The notes under the pieces are model-generated. The model saw only the letters and a program-made list of their open reading frames with translations. It searched no databases and was not told the origin of the DNA. Below, one piece after another: positions 17,539-26,307 of a DNA stretch of 64,000 nucleotides. Positions within the stretch are counted from its first letter, which is position 1. Each line of letters opens with the position of its first letter. This stretch comes from Caulobacter zeae (GTDB lineage: Bacteria > Pseudomonadota > Alphaproteobacteria > Caulobacterales > Caulobacteraceae): contig NZ_PJRS01000020.1 of the NCBI RefSeq assembly GCF_002858925.1, positions 1-64,000 on the forward strand. Direction: 5' to 3'. The translations under genes and the position numbers were made by a program.

Positions 17539-18161
17539 GAGTCTTTCCCCGTTGCCGACGTCTCGGCGGGCTTGTCTTTCGGACCCAGGTTCAGGAACGC
17601 CTCGCGCCCCAGGATCGCCAGGTACTTGCAGTATTCCACGATCATCCGCCGGGCCGTGTGCGAGCGCTTCCACCAGCGGCGGGCGTTCAGGCTCTCCGTG
17701 GCCACCGGATAGGCGGAGAGTTCGACGTCCGGCATGGTGGCGCGCAGCTCGAGCATCGAGCGCGGCATGTGGTAGTCGGCGGTGACGACGATCAGGCTCT
17801 TGTAGCCGCGGGCCTTGGCCCATTCGGCGGTCTCGCGGGCGTTGCCGACGGTGTCGGCGGCGGCGAACCCCAAGTCGACGCAGCAGTCATAGATCGGCTT
17901 GACCGCCTTGGTGACGTCCAGGACGTCGGCGCGGGTGGCCTCGCGGTTGACGCCGGAGATCAGCAGGCGCTTGCCCTTGCCGGCCTCGAGCAGCTTGGTG
18001 GCCGCCTCAAGGCGAAGGTTCGAGGCGCCGGTCAGCACCACCACGCCGTCGGCGACGGGCGGGTCGGCGGCCGGGGTCGAGCGCTCCACCCGCGAGGTGA
18101 AGGCCAAGAGGCCCAGCACCCAGATCATCACCACGATCAGGAAGGCGGCGATGCTCTTCAC
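17535..18161 (-). CDS. YdcF/ElyC-like DUF218 membrane protein
   Basis: A 208-residue protein with an N-terminal membrane anchor (IAAFLIVVMIWVLGLLAF) and a DUF218 domain: GVVVLTGASNLRLEAATKLL, KRLLISGVNREAT, NARETAEWAKARGYKSLIVVTADYHMPRSMLEL. ElyC and SanA relatives affect envelope integrity and lipid-carrier metabolism. The GTG start at 18161 overlaps the ftsX stop as GTGA. Its place between ftsEX and plsC suggests an envelope role. Confidence 0.87.
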   Translation of the reverse strand: MKSIAAFLIVVMIWVLGLLAFTSRVERSTPAADPPVADGVVVLTGASNLRLEAATKLLEAGKGKRLLISGVNREATRADVLDVTKAVKPIYDCCVDLGFAAADTVGNARETAEWAKARGYKSLIVVTADYHMPRSMLELRATMPDVELSAYPVATESLNARRWWKRSHTARRMIVEYCKYLAILGREAFLNLGPKDKPAETSATGKDS

Positions 18162-19051
18162 GGCATGTCCTTCAGCAGGCGGAGGGCCGCGGCGCGCGCG
18201 GCCATCCCCGCGACCAGGGCGGCGATCAGCGGGCAGGGCAGGGGCGCCAGAAGGTCGACCCAGGCCAGGGGCAGGACCGGGGTCAGGCCCGAGCCGCCCC
18301 CCGCCAGCCGCGCCGCGACGCCGACGATGACCGCCGCCGCGCCGCCGAGCAAGCCTGCGCTGGCGGCCATGGCCGCGAACCGGTTCTGGAACAGCTTGGC
18401 GATGAACCCGGCCTCTGCGCCCGAATGGTGCAGCACCTCGATCACCTCGTGGCGGGCGGCCAGGCCCGCGCGGGTGGCGAAGGTGATGACGGCGGCCGTG
18501 GCCGCGGCGATCAGGCCGAACACGCCCAGCGCCGCCCAGCGGGCCAGGCCCGCGCCGCGCTCTATGTCGGCGATCCAGCGGCTGTGGTCGTCGACCACGG
18601 CGTCGACCGCCGCCTCGTGCAGGGCCTTGGTCAGGGCCTCGGCGCTGGCCGGGGCCTTGGGGTCGAGATCGAGGGTGACCAGGCGCGGGGTCGGCAGGTC
18701 GGCGACCAGGGCGTCGCGGCCGATCCAAGGCTCCAGCAGGGCCTCGGCCTTGTCCTTGGTCAGCGCCTGGGCCTGCACCACGCCCTTGACCCCGGCCAGG
18801 GTCTCGGCGGCGCGGGCGGCGGCGCTGTCGGGCGTCTCGCCGGCCTTGGCGCGGACGACGACGGTGGCCGAGCCGGTCAGCTGCGAGGTCCAGCCCTCGG
18901 CGGCGCGGTTGGCGGCCAGGGCGGCCAGGGCGGTGAGGCAGGCCAGGAAGCACAGCACGGCGACGACGAAGACCAGCGCCCCGTCTCGGGCGTCGCGGGG
19001 CGGCAGCAGCGGGCCGGGCTTCCAGCGGTTGATGTCGAACGGGCCGCTCAT
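18158..19051 (-). CDS. ftsX: Cell division protein FtsX (ABC permease)
   Basis: A 297-residue membrane subunit of the FtsEX complex, which regulates peptidoglycan hydrolases at the septum. It has a first membrane segment (ALVFVVAVLCFLACLTALAALAA), a periplasmic domain of about 110 residues and three further membrane segments. The segment AARHEVIEVLHHSGAEAGFIAKLFQNRF is characteristic of FtsX. Its ATG at 19051 overlaps the ftsE stop. Confidence 0.9.
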   Translation of the reverse strand: MSGPFDINRWKPGPLLPPRDARDGALVFVVAVLCFLACLTALAALAANRAAEGWTSQLTGSATVVVRAKAGETPDSAAARAAETLAGVKGVVQAQALTKDKAEALLEPWIGRDALVADLPTPRLVTLDLDPKAPASAEALTKALHEAAVDAVVDDHSRWIADIERGAGLARWAALGVFGLIAAATAAVITFATRAGLAARHEVIEVLHHSGAEAGFIAKLFQNRFAAMAASAGLLGGAAAVIVGVAARLAGGGSGLTPVLPLAWVDLLAPLPCPLIAALVAGMAARAAALRLLKDMP

Positions 19052-19782
19052 CGCGCTTCGCCCGTGTCGACCAGGCGGCCATGCTCGAGATGCAGCACCG
19101 GGCGACCGGCGCGGGCCACCAGTTCCTCGTCGTGGGTGGCGATCAGCACCGTGGTGCCCAGGCGGTTGAGCTCGACGAACAGGCGCAGCAGGCGCAGCGA
19201 CATGGCCGGGTCGACATTGCCGGTGGGTTCGTCGGCCAGCAGGATGTCGGGCCGGTCGACGACGGCGCGGGCGATGGCCAGGCGTTGCTTCTCGCCGCCC
19301 GACAGGGTGGCGGGCAGGGCGTGCATGCGCTCGCCCAGGCCCACCCAGTGGAGGAGCTCGGCGACGTCGTCGCGATAGGTGTTCGGCTTGCGGCCGGCGA
19401 TGCGCAGCGGCAGGCCGGCGTTGTCGAACACCGAAAGGTGCTCCAGCAGGCGGAATTCCTGGAACACCACGCCGATGCGGCGGCGCAGGAACGGCAGGTC
19501 GGCGCCCGGAACCAGGTTCACGTCGCGTCCGAACAGCTCGACGCGACCCCGTGACGCACGATGGGCGAGATAGATCAGCTTGAGCAGGGAGCTCTTGCCC
19601 GCGCCCGAGGCGCCGGTCAGGAAGTGAAACGAGCCTGGGGCAAGGGAAAACCCGATGTCGCGCAGGGTTTCGGGACCCCGCCCGTAGCGCATGGAGACGC
19701 CTTCGAAACGGACCACGGGGACGGCGTCGGGGTCTTGATCTGCGCCGGTCCGCAAGGGTGTGTCGATGGGGTTTCTGGACAT
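19048..19782 (-). CDS. ftsE: Cell division ATP-binding protein FtsE
   Basis: A 244-residue ABC ATPase, first gene of a leftward operon. Walker A is GASGAGKSS, the signature is LSGGEKQRLAIARA, Walker B is ILLADEPTGNVDP and the switch histidine is in IATHDEE. VSMRYGRGPETLRDIGFSL and VFQEFRLLEHLSVFDN are FtsE-like. The ATG at 19782 is chosen because homology begins just after it. The operon ftsE-ftsX-ydcF-plsC has four-base overlaps at every junction. Confidence 0.92.
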   Translation of the reverse strand: MSRNPIDTPLRTGADQDPDAVPVVRFEGVSMRYGRGPETLRDIGFSLAPGSFHFLTGASGAGKSSLLKLIYLAHRASRGRVELFGRDVNLVPGADLPFLRRRIGVVFQEFRLLEHLSVFDNAGLPLRIAGRKPNTYRDDVAELLHWVGLGERMHALPATLSGGEKQRLAIARAVVDRPDILLADEPTGNVDPAMSLRLLRLFVELNRLGTTVLIATHDEELVARAGRPVLHLEHGRLVDTGEAR

Positions 19783-19839
19783 CAGGGTTAAAATCGGCGA
19801 CCTCCAATGCTGTAAAGCGGGGATGACCGATTCGCGGCC

Positions 19840-20802
19840 ATGATACTGACCTGTCCGGAGTGCGCCAGCCGCTATTTCGTCGACGACGCCAAGGTCGGTT
19901 CGGCCGGTCGTGTCGTGCGTTGCGCCTCGTGCGGCGCGCGCTGGACCGCGCGTAACGAAACCGCCGCCGACGAAGACCTGTTCGACGCGCCGCCGGCGAC
20001 GGGGGCCGCGGCCAACGATGTCGCCGTCTCGGCGACGCTCGATCCGCTGCACGCCCTCGACGACGAGGCCGAGGCCGAGCCGCCGGTCAGCGCCCTGCCG
20101 GGCGAGGAACTGCCCAAGGTGTTCCGCGCCCGCGCCGACGCCGAGCGTCGCCTCAAGGAAGCCAAGACCACCGGCATCGTCTGGGCCTCGATGGCCGCCT
20201 TCGTGGTGCTGGTGCTGGGCTGCGTGGCCGTATTCCGCCTCGACATCGGCAAGCTGATGCCCGGCACGGCCGGCGCCTACGCCATGGTCGGCAAGCCGAT
20301 CAACACCGTGGGCCTGATCGTCGAGGAAAGCAGCATCCGCGCCCAGCCCTCGATGCACGACGGCCGTGCGGCCCTGACCGTCACCGGCGTGATCCGCAAC
20401 ATCACCGAAAAGCCGGTCTCGGCCCCGCCGCTGCGCATCGCGCTGCTGAACAAGGGCCAGAAGCGCGTGGCCGGCCAGCTGGCCGCCGCCGCCGATCCGA
20501 TCATTCCGCCCGGCCAGACCCGCCACTTCTCGGTCACCCTGCTGGATCCGCCGTCCAGCGCCCAGATCCTGGAAGTCGGCTTTGCGGTCGAGAAGGGCGC
20601 CGCCCACGCCGTCAAGACGGGGCTGGGGCCCGCCAAGGCCGGCCACGGCGAGCCCGAACTGCGCGGCGCCCAGGACACGACGGCCACGGATCATGCCGCC
20701 GAAGAGGCCCATGGGGGCGATTCTGCGGCCGAAGGGGCTGGACACGGCGCCCCTGGTCATGAGACCGGAGCGGCCGAACCGGCCGCCGCCGACCATCATT
20801 GA
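19840..20802 (+). CDS. MJ0042-type zinc-ribbon/DUF3426 membrane protein
   Basis: A 320-residue protein. The N-terminal zinc ribbon has CPEC at residues 5-8 and CASC near 28-31 (MJ0042 type). An acidic linker follows, then one membrane segment (GIVWASMAAFVVLVLGCVAVF, about residues 109-130) and a DUF3426-like domain (VTGVIRNITEKPVSAPPLRIALLN). The tail is rich in His, Ala, Gly and Glu. Function unknown; it is divergent from ftsE and 15 bases ahead of the phosphoribosyltransferase gene. Confidence 0.87.
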   Translation: MILTCPECASRYFVDDAKVGSAGRVVRCASCGARWTARNETAADEDLFDAPPATGAAANDVAVSATLDPLHALDDEAEAEPPVSALPGEELPKVFRARADAERRLKEAKTTGIVWASMAAFVVLVLGCVAVFRLDIGKLMPGTAGAYAMVGKPINTVGLIVEESSIRAQPSMHDGRAALTVTGVIRNITEKPVSAPPLRIALLNKGQKRVAGQLAAAADPIIPPGQTRHFSVTLLDPPSSAQILEVGFAVEKGAAHAVKTGLGPAKAGHGEPELRGAQDTTATDHAAEEAHGGDSAAEGAGHGAPGHETGAAEPAAADHH

Positions 20803-20817
20803 CCAAGATCCTCTGAC

Positions 20818-21348
20818 ATGACCGAGCTCCACCGCCCCGAAGTGCTCATTTCCGAGCAAGAAATCGCCGAGCGGGTGGAAGCCCTGGCCCGCCAGATCGC
20901 CCCGCGCATCGACGACGACACCGTCGCCGTCTGCCTGCTGACCGGCGGCCTGTGGTTCGCCGCCGACCTGACCCGCGCCCTGTGGAAGGCCGGCCGCAAC
21001 GTGCGCTTCGACGCCCTGTGGCTGGCCTCGTACCATGACGAGCGCAAGAGCACCGGCCGCTGCGAAGTGCGCGCCGACCTGCAGCGCCCGCTGGTGGGCC
21101 GCCGCGCCCTGGTGGTCGACGACGTGTTCGACACCGGCCTGTCGCTGTCGGAAGCCGCCCGCCTGGTCAAGGACGCCGGCGCCAGCGAAGTGCTGACCGC
21201 CGTCTTCGCCCGCAAGCCCTGGCCGACCTCGCGCGGCATGGAGCCCGACTTCGTGGCCTGGGAAGCCCCGGCCCGCTACCTCGTCGGCTACGGCCTGGAC
21301 GACGAAGGCAAGAGCCGCGGCCTGCCGTACATCGGCGCGCTGGACTGA
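20818..21348 (+). CDS. hpt: Hypoxanthine phosphoribosyltransferase
   Basis: A 176-residue purine-salvage enzyme that joins hypoxanthine or guanine to PRPP. The PRPP loop is LVVDDVFDTGLSLSEA (about residues 97-112), and the flexible loop segment WLASYHDERKSTG is upstream of it. LLTGGLWFAADL matches the type I PRTase N-terminal strand. Probably co-transcribed with the zinc-ribbon gene and closed by a terminator. Confidence 0.88.
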   Translation: MTELHRPEVLISEQEIAERVEALARQIAPRIDDDTVAVCLLTGGLWFAADLTRALWKAGRNVRFDALWLASYHDERKSTGRCEVRADLQRPLVGRRALVVDDVFDTGLSLSEAARLVKDAGASEVLTAVFARKPWPTSRGMEPDFVAWEAPARYLVGYGLDDEGKSRGLPYIGALD

Positions 21349-21365
21349 TTTCAGTCTACCGAATG

Positions 21366-21406
21366 CAAAAACGCCGCGAGAGCTGATCGGCTTTCGCGGC
21401 GTTTTC
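21366..21406 (+). terminator. Rho-independent terminator after hpt
   Basis: AACGCCGCGA (21369-21378) pairs with TCGCGGCGTT (21394-21403). The stem is followed by TTTCGTTTTC. It lies about 20 bases after the stop codon of hpt. Confidence 0.85.
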
Positions 21407-21415
21407 GTTTTCTGG

Positions 21416-21538
21416 AACCTGCCCCTGTGGGGAGGCGATCGCGTAGCGATCGGAGGGGGGCGGAAAACGGCTTTATTCAGTGGAAGCTGAAAACGGCCCC
21501 CCGCCGGCCTTCGGCCGCCTCCCCCAGAGGGGGAGGTT
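21416..21538. repeat. GC-rich palindromic element (R7)
   Basis: It contains CCTGCCCCTGTGGGGAGG with GCGATCGCGTAGCGATCGG, then GGAAAACGGC...GCTGAAAACGGCC, then GCCGGCCTTCGGCCGCC and the hairpin CCTCCCCCAGAGGGGGAGG. It fills the gap between the convergent hpt and mnmA genes. Confidence 0.75.
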
Positions 21539-21547
21539 TCTTTCGAC

Positions 21548-22774
21548 TCAGTCCATCGCCCTCTGCGTCGTGGCGATGAACCCGCCGCCGAGCACGCGCT
21601 CGGGATCGGCGGGGTCGTAGAGCACGCAAGCCTGGCCGGGGGCGACGCCTTCTTCCAGGACGTCGAACACCAGGCGCACGCCGCCGTCTTCCAGCGTCAG
21701 GCGGCCGGGAACCGGCTCGCGGGTCGAGCGCACGCGGGCCAGGACCGGCGCATTGGCCTTGGCGGCCTCGATCAGGTCGTCCTCGCCGCCCAGCCAGTTG
21801 TCTTCCTTGAGGGTCAACGCCTTGGTCAGCAGCGCCTCGCGCGGGCCGACCACGACGTGGCGCTTTTCGGCGTCGATGCGCACGACGAACAGAGGCTCGC
21901 CCGTGCCGCCGCCGACATTGAGGCCGCGCCGCTGGCCGATGGTGTAGCGGGTGACGCCCTCGTGGCGGCCCAGCACCTTGCCGTCCAGGTGCACGATGTC
22001 GCCCGCTTCGGCGCCCTGCGGACGGATGCGGTCGATGACCGTGGTGTATTTGCCTTCCGGCACGAAGCAGATGTCCTGGCTGTCGGGCTTGTCGGCCACC
22101 GACAGGCCCAGGGCGGTCGCCACGGCGCGCACCTCGGGCTTGGAGAAGCCGCCCAGCGGGAAGCGCAGGAAGTCCAGCTGGTCGCGCGTGGTGGCGAACA
22201 GGAAGTAGGACTGGTCCTTGGCCGGGTCGGCGGCGCGGCGCAGCTGCGGGCGGTTGCTGGCCGCGGTGAAGCCGCGCTGGACGTAGTGGCCCGTCGCCAT
22301 CGCCTCGGCGCCCAGGTCGCGGGCCACGTCCAGCAGGTCGCGGAACTTGACGGTCTGGTTGCAGCGCACGCACGGGATCGGGGTCTCGCCGCGCAGGTAG
22401 GCGTCGGCGAATTCCTCGATGACCTGCTCCTTGAAGCGGCTTTCGTAGTCGAGGACGTAGTGCGGGATGCCGATGCGCTCGGCCGCCATGCGGGCGTCCA
22501 TGATGTCCTGGCCGGCGCAGCAGGCGCCCTTCTTTGAGATCGCCGCGCCGTGGTCGTAGAGCTGAAGGGTGACGCCCACCACGTCGTAGCCGGCGCGGGC
22601 CAGCAGGGCGGCGGTGACGGTCGAATCCACCCCGCCGGACATGGCCGCGACGATCCGGGTTCCCTCGGGCAGGCCGACGGCCTGCCTGGCGGCCTCGGCG
22701 GCGCGCGCGATCAGGGCGTCGCCGTCGGGAACGGGGGCGTGGGCGGGGTCGAAGCGGGCGAGGTCGGCGTCCAT
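21548..22774 (-). CDS. mnmA: tRNA-specific 2-thiouridylase MnmA
   Basis: A 408-residue enzyme that puts sulfur on U34 of Lys, Glu and Gln tRNAs. The PP-loop AMSGGVDST is at residues 44-52. The catalytic cysteine pair is C135 or C138 (CVRCNQ) with C235 (QDICFVPEG). [11 protein letters not shown] is a conserved C-terminal-domain motif. It stands alone between a repeat and the flgL gene. Confidence 0.94.
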   Translation of the reverse strand: MDADLARFDPAHAPVPDGDALIARAAEAARQAVGLPEGTRIVAAMSGGVDSTVTAALLARAGYDVVGVTLQLYDHGAAISKKGACCAGQDIMDARMAAERIGIPHYVLDYESRFKEQVIEEFADAYLRGETPIPCVRCNQTVKFRDLLDVARDLGAEAMATGHYVQRGFTAASNRPQLRRAADPAKDQSYFLFATTRDQLDFLRFPLGGFSKPEVRAVATALGLSVADKPDSQDICFVPEGKYTTVIDRIRPQGAEAGDIVHLDGKVLGRHEGVTRYTIGQRRGLNVGGGTGEPLFVVRIDAEKRHVVVGPREALLTKALTLKEDNWLGGEDDLIEAAKANAPVLARVRSTREPVPGRLTLEDGGVRLVFDVLEEGVAPGQACVLYDPADPERVLGGGFIATTQRAMD

Positions 22775-22839
22775 CGGCGCTATTTAGAGCCTCGACCCCG
22801 ATTTTGCGAGGTGGAGCAGCGCCGCAGGCTCCAAAGGCC

Positions 22840-23763
22840 CTACTTCAGCACGTTCAGCAGCGACGAGTTCTGCAGCGAGGCGAACACCTGGGCCGAGGCC
22901 TGGACGGCCAGCTGGGCGGCCTGCAGGCGGGTCACGGCCTCGGCCATGTCGACGTCGACGACGCCGCCGATCATCACCGTTAGGCTGTCGGTTTGGTCCT
23001 GAAGCGAGACCTGAGCGTCGTCGAAGCGCTTCTGGTTCAGGCCGTTCTTGCCCTGGGCGGTGACCAGGTCCTTGTGGGCGGCGTCGAAGGACGGCAGCAG
23101 GCCCTTGAGGAAGGTCGACTGGGCGTCGGTCAGGTTGCCGGTGAACGGGCCGTTGGCGTCGACATAGGCCTGCACCTGCTTGAAGGCGTCGAACAGGTCG
23201 GTCCCCAGGGCGTCGCCCAGCACGCCGGTCGAGACCGTGGTCGACTCGTCGATCCGGTTGGTCGTGACGTACTGGTCGTTCTGGAACAGCGAGGCGGTGC
23301 TGGGGGCCGCCGTCAGGTCGGCCATGGTCGTGGCCGTGGTGGTGGCGGTGTCGTTCTTGGCGCCCGAGAACACGTAATAGCCGTTGGCCTTGGTGTTGAG
23401 GCCCTGCACGGCGTCGCCGAAGGCGTTCTGCAACTGCTGCATCAGGGTGGTGGCGTTGCCGGCCGCCAGGGCGTTGGCGATCGCCTCGCGGGCGCTGGTG
23501 GCCGAGTTGGCCAGGCGCTCGATGCCCATGTCCTGCATCTCCAGGCGGTTGGAGACGAGCTTGGTCTGGTCGAGGAAGCCGTCGATCTTGGCCTGGGCGC
23601 TCTTCATCGCCGTCAGCATCTCGGCGTTCTTGGAGTAGCCCTTCAGGTCGCTGGCGACCTTCTGGCTGGAGACCTGCTCGCCGATCTGGTTCTGGCGCAC
23701 CTGCGCCAGCATCAGGTTCGACGTCATCACGCCGTAGTTGCCGGAGGTGGAGACACGGGTCAT
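22840..23763 (-). CDS. flgL: Flagellar hook-filament junction protein FlgL (HAP3)
   Basis: A 307-residue flagellin-like junction protein exported by the flagellar type III system. The N-terminus (MTRVSTSGNYGVMTSNLMLAQ) and C-terminus (GGVVDVDMAEAVTRLQAAQLAVQASAQVFASLQNSSLLNVL) form the expected coiled-coil ends shared with flagellins. It begins eight bases after flgK and is co-transcribed with it. Confidence 0.92.
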   Translation of the reverse strand: MTRVSTSGNYGVMTSNLMLAQVRQNQIGEQVSSQKVASDLKGYSKNAEMLTAMKSAQAKIDGFLDQTKLVSNRLEMQDMGIERLANSATSAREAIANALAAGNATTLMQQLQNAFGDAVQGLNTKANGYYVFSGAKNDTATTTATTMADLTAAPSTASLFQNDQYVTTNRIDESTTVSTGVLGDALGTDLFDAFKQVQAYVDANGPFTGNLTDAQSTFLKGLLPSFDAAHKDLVTAQGKNGLNQKRFDDAQVSLQDQTDSLTVMIGGVVDVDMAEAVTRLQAAQLAVQASAQVFASLQNSSLLNVLK

Positions 23764-23771
23764 GGCGGACC

Positions 23772-25880
23772 TCAGATGATGTTCACGAGGACGTCGTACA
23801 TGTCCTTGGTCGCCTGGATCAGGCGGGCCGAGGCGTTGAACGCCTGCTGGTACGTCGTCAGGTTGATGAGCTCTTCGTCGAGATTGACGCCCTCGTGCGA
23901 CTGGCGCTGGGTGTCTACCTCGACCTTCACCGAAGCGGTGGCGTCTTTCTTGGATTCGGCGGCGGCCGCCTTGCGGGCGATCGAGCCGGCGAAGTCGGCG
24001 CCATAGCGCAGCACGCTGCTGGTGGCCGCGCCGACGCCGCCGGCCGAAGAGAAGCTGACCGAGCCGTCGCCGGCCTTGGCCAGGGCCAGGGCGCCGCGGG
24101 CGTCGCCGACGGCCAGGGCCGAGGTCCCGGCGGCGGCCGTCAGGTCGAGCTTGGCGAAGGGCAGGCGGGCCGGGTTGCTGTTCATGGCCGCGTCGACGGT
24201 ATAGCCCGAAGCCCGCGTGCTGCGCTCGGACGGGCCCAGGCCGAACAGCTGGCTCAGCGACGGGCCGCCGGCGCCGCGCTGGGTGCCGTCCTCGACCACC
24301 GACAGGGTCACCGGCGAGGCGCTGTTGGAGCCGAAGCTCAGCGCACCCTTGGAGTCGAGGGCGAAGGTCCCGTACTGGCCCGCGCCGTCGCTGCGCGAGT
24401 TCAGTGCGTTCAGCATGTCCTGCATGGTGCCGCCGGCCGGCACGGTGACCTTCACGTCGCGGATGCGGCCGCCCTCGATGTCGGTCAGGCGCAGGGTGAT
24501 CTCCTCGCCCGGCGTGAAGCCGTGCGGCGAGGCCGTGGTCATGCCCGTCTCGTACGGCGAGTAGCCGTTCTGGCGGACGATGTCGTTCATGCCGAAGAAG
24601 TGGCTGAAGCCCTTGCCGGCCTTGGTCGACGGATTGGTCGGGTCGTCGGCGATGGCCACGCCCAGTCCGCCGTTGGCCGACAGGCTGAGGGTGCCGTTCG
24701 AGAAGGTGGCCTGGCCGTCGGCGCCCAGGGCGCTGTTCAGCTGGGTCAGGAAGTTGGCCGGGGTGAAGGCCGGGCCGGCGACGCCGTCGACCGTCATCGA
24801 GCCGGCGCTGAAGTCCACCTCGATGCGGCGCTGGATGACGCCGGCCGAGTTGGTCAGGGCGATGGTGGTCTTGCCGGTGAAGCCGGTGAGGGCGGTGGTG
24901 GCGTCCAGGCCCGTGTCGCGGCCGGTCATGGTGGCCGGGGCGGGGACCGAGGAGTTGGCGTTCGAGGCGCGGTTTAGCTCCTCGGTGGCGCGGGTGACGA
25001 ACTCGCCCAGCTGGTCCGACAGGGCCGGCAGCTCGGTGTTGCGCAGTTCCAGCAGGCCCTTGATCTCGCCGCTGCTGATATAGAGCGGGCTGGCCTGGCC
25101 GCCGCTGTTGGCCGAGGTGACCGTCAGGAAGCCGTTGGCGGTGGGCGACTGCTCGTACTTGATCACGGCCGCGCCTTCGCCGGCCAGGCTCATGCCCTCG
25201 GTCGAGCGGATCAGCACGCCGCCGTTGGCGCGCTGGCTGACCTGCACGTTCATCAGCGACGACAGTTCGTCGATCAGGCCGCTCTGGATGTTCTCCGAGC
25301 CGGTGGCGTCGACGCCGGTGGTCTTGGCGCGGGTGATGTCGGCGTTCAGCTCGTCGATCTGCTTGAGCAGCACGTTCACGCGGTCGACGTCGGCCGAGAT
25401 CTTGGTGTCGGCGTCCTTGCCCAGGCTGGACAGGCCGGCGGTGACGCGGCTGCTCTCACCCAGGAAGTCCTCGACCTTGGTCAGGGCCTGGGCGCGCAGC
25501 AGCGACGAGGACGGCTCGTCCGCGGCCTGCGAGAAGGCGCTGAACACGTCGTCGAGCATCGAGAAGAAGTTGGTCTTGGCGCTGGGGTCGCCGAACAGCT
25601 CCTGGGCGTTGTCCAGCGCGCTCGAGAGCGCGGAGGCGCGGCCGGCGTCCGAGGCGGCGTTCAGGCTGGCCGACTGCAGGAAGCGGTCGGTGGCGCGCTT
25701 GATGGCGTCGATGTTGACGCCCACGCCCATGCCGTTCGACACGAGATTGGACTGGCTGACCGTCTTGCGGACGTAGCCGGCCGTGTTGACGTTGGCGATG
25801 TTGTCGGAAACGACGCGCATGCCCGTCTGGGCGGCCATCATCCCCGACGTCGCGGTGTTCAGGATGGTGTTCAGCGACAT
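23772..25880 (-). CDS. flgK: Flagellar hook-associated protein FlgK (HAP1)
   Basis: A 702-residue junction protein between hook and filament. The rod/hook signature is at the N-terminus (NTATSGMMAAQTGMRVVSDNIANVNTAGYVRKT) and the conserved terminal helix is GVNLDEELINLTTYQQAFNASARLIQATKDMYDVLVNI. The ATG at 25880 is selected: AGGAG lies seven bases upstream and family homology begins right there. An ATG ten codons earlier has no support. Confidence 0.94.
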   Translation of the reverse strand: MSLNTILNTATSGMMAAQTGMRVVSDNIANVNTAGYVRKTVSQSNLVSNGMGVGVNIDAIKRATDRFLQSASLNAASDAGRASALSSALDNAQELFGDPSAKTNFFSMLDDVFSAFSQAADEPSSSLLRAQALTKVEDFLGESSRVTAGLSSLGKDADTKISADVDRVNVLLKQIDELNADITRAKTTGVDATGSENIQSGLIDELSSLMNVQVSQRANGGVLIRSTEGMSLAGEGAAVIKYEQSPTANGFLTVTSANSGGQASPLYISSGEIKGLLELRNTELPALSDQLGEFVTRATEELNRASNANSSVPAPATMTGRDTGLDATTALTGFTGKTTIALTNSAGVIQRRIEVDFSAGSMTVDGVAGPAFTPANFLTQLNSALGADGQATFSNGTLSLSANGGLGVAIADDPTNPSTKAGKGFSHFFGMNDIVRQNGYSPYETGMTTASPHGFTPGEEITLRLTDIEGGRIRDVKVTVPAGGTMQDMLNALNSRSDGAGQYGTFALDSKGALSFGSNSASPVTLSVVEDGTQRGAGGPSLSQLFGLGPSERSTRASGYTVDAAMNSNPARLPFAKLDLTAAAGTSALAVGDARGALALAKAGDGSVSFSSAGGVGAATSSVLRYGADFAGSIARKAAAAESKKDATASVKVEVDTQRQSHEGVNLDEELINLTTYQQAFNASARLIQATKDMYDVLVNII

Positions 25881-25893
25881 CAGCGATCTCCTG

Positions 25894-25906
25894 TCCGCTC
25901 GGCAAA
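25894..25906. promoter_or_regulatory. 13-base direct repeat, copy 1 (possible FlbD/ftr site)
   Basis: TCCGCTCGGCAAA occurs here and again at 26132-26144, both within the gap between divergent flgK and fliK. The CGGCAAA core resembles the ftr enhancer elements bound by FlbD, as I remember them from Caulobacter. This copy overlaps the flgK promoter candidate. Confidence 0.4.
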
Positions 25907-25917
25907 GCACGAACCAC
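25901..25917 (-). promoter_or_regulatory. Candidate sigma-54 promoter for flgK-flgL
   Basis: On the minus strand the sequence reads GTGGTTCGTGCTTTGCC. It has GG and GC ten bases apart, as sigma-54 requires, and an intact TTTGC at -12. The -24 half departs from TGGCAC at two bases. It would start transcription near 25891, only about ten bases before the start codon and inside the ribosome site, so the leader would be very short. Confidence 0.4.
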
Positions 25918-26131
25918 GCGACGCGACCTTGCCCGGCGAAACTTGCCGGGTCGGCGTCGAGAGCGTCTCGTTTCCGTTGTGCAAACCGTTGAAATACAAG
26001 GCGTTGAGTTCCATGCGCCGTGCGGACGACGAGAAGGGGAGCGCAAGGATGGCGCCAACCCGGCCAACAGCCCGGCTGCGACGCGCCGACGCGGCAAGGG
26101 ACGAGGCAGGGGACGGGTCATTCTTTCCGTT

Positions 26132-26144
26132 TCCGCTCGGCAAA
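26132..26144. promoter_or_regulatory. 13-base direct repeat, copy 2 (possible FlbD/ftr site)
   Basis: This is the second copy of TCCGCTCGGCAAA, followed by AA. It lies about 80-95 bases upstream of the sigma-54 promoter of fliK, the usual distance for a FlbD enhancer. The rest of the 427-base gap (25881-26307) holds no gene that I can support. Confidence 0.45.
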
Positions 26145-26225
26145 AACCTCCGCAACCTGCCGAAATCAAAGGGTAAATCGGAAGTTAAAGTCTTTTATAT
26201 CAATGACTTGAAAGAAATTTCCGGG

Positions 26226-26242
26226 TTGGCCCGGCGATTGCT
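26226..26242 (+). promoter_or_regulatory. Sigma-54 promoter for fliK-flgD-flgE
   Basis: TTGGCCCGGCGATTGCT matches the -24/-12 consensus TTGGCACR-N4-TTGCW at all fixed positions but one (C for A). It lies 66 bases before the fliK start. Predicted transcription start is near 26253. Sigma-54 control is what is known for the Caulobacter hook operon. Confidence 0.7.
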
Positions 26243-26307
26243 CAGGGGACGGCGGATCAAGGCGTGCTCCATCCGAGCCGTCGTCCAGCCAGAGCGTACC
26301 GACCCGC

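Noticed and set aside
26136..26166. Second minus-strand sigma-54 promoter for flgK
   Set aside because: It has a good TTTTTGCC but no GG at the required distance upstream. Better explained as part of the repeated 13-base motif.
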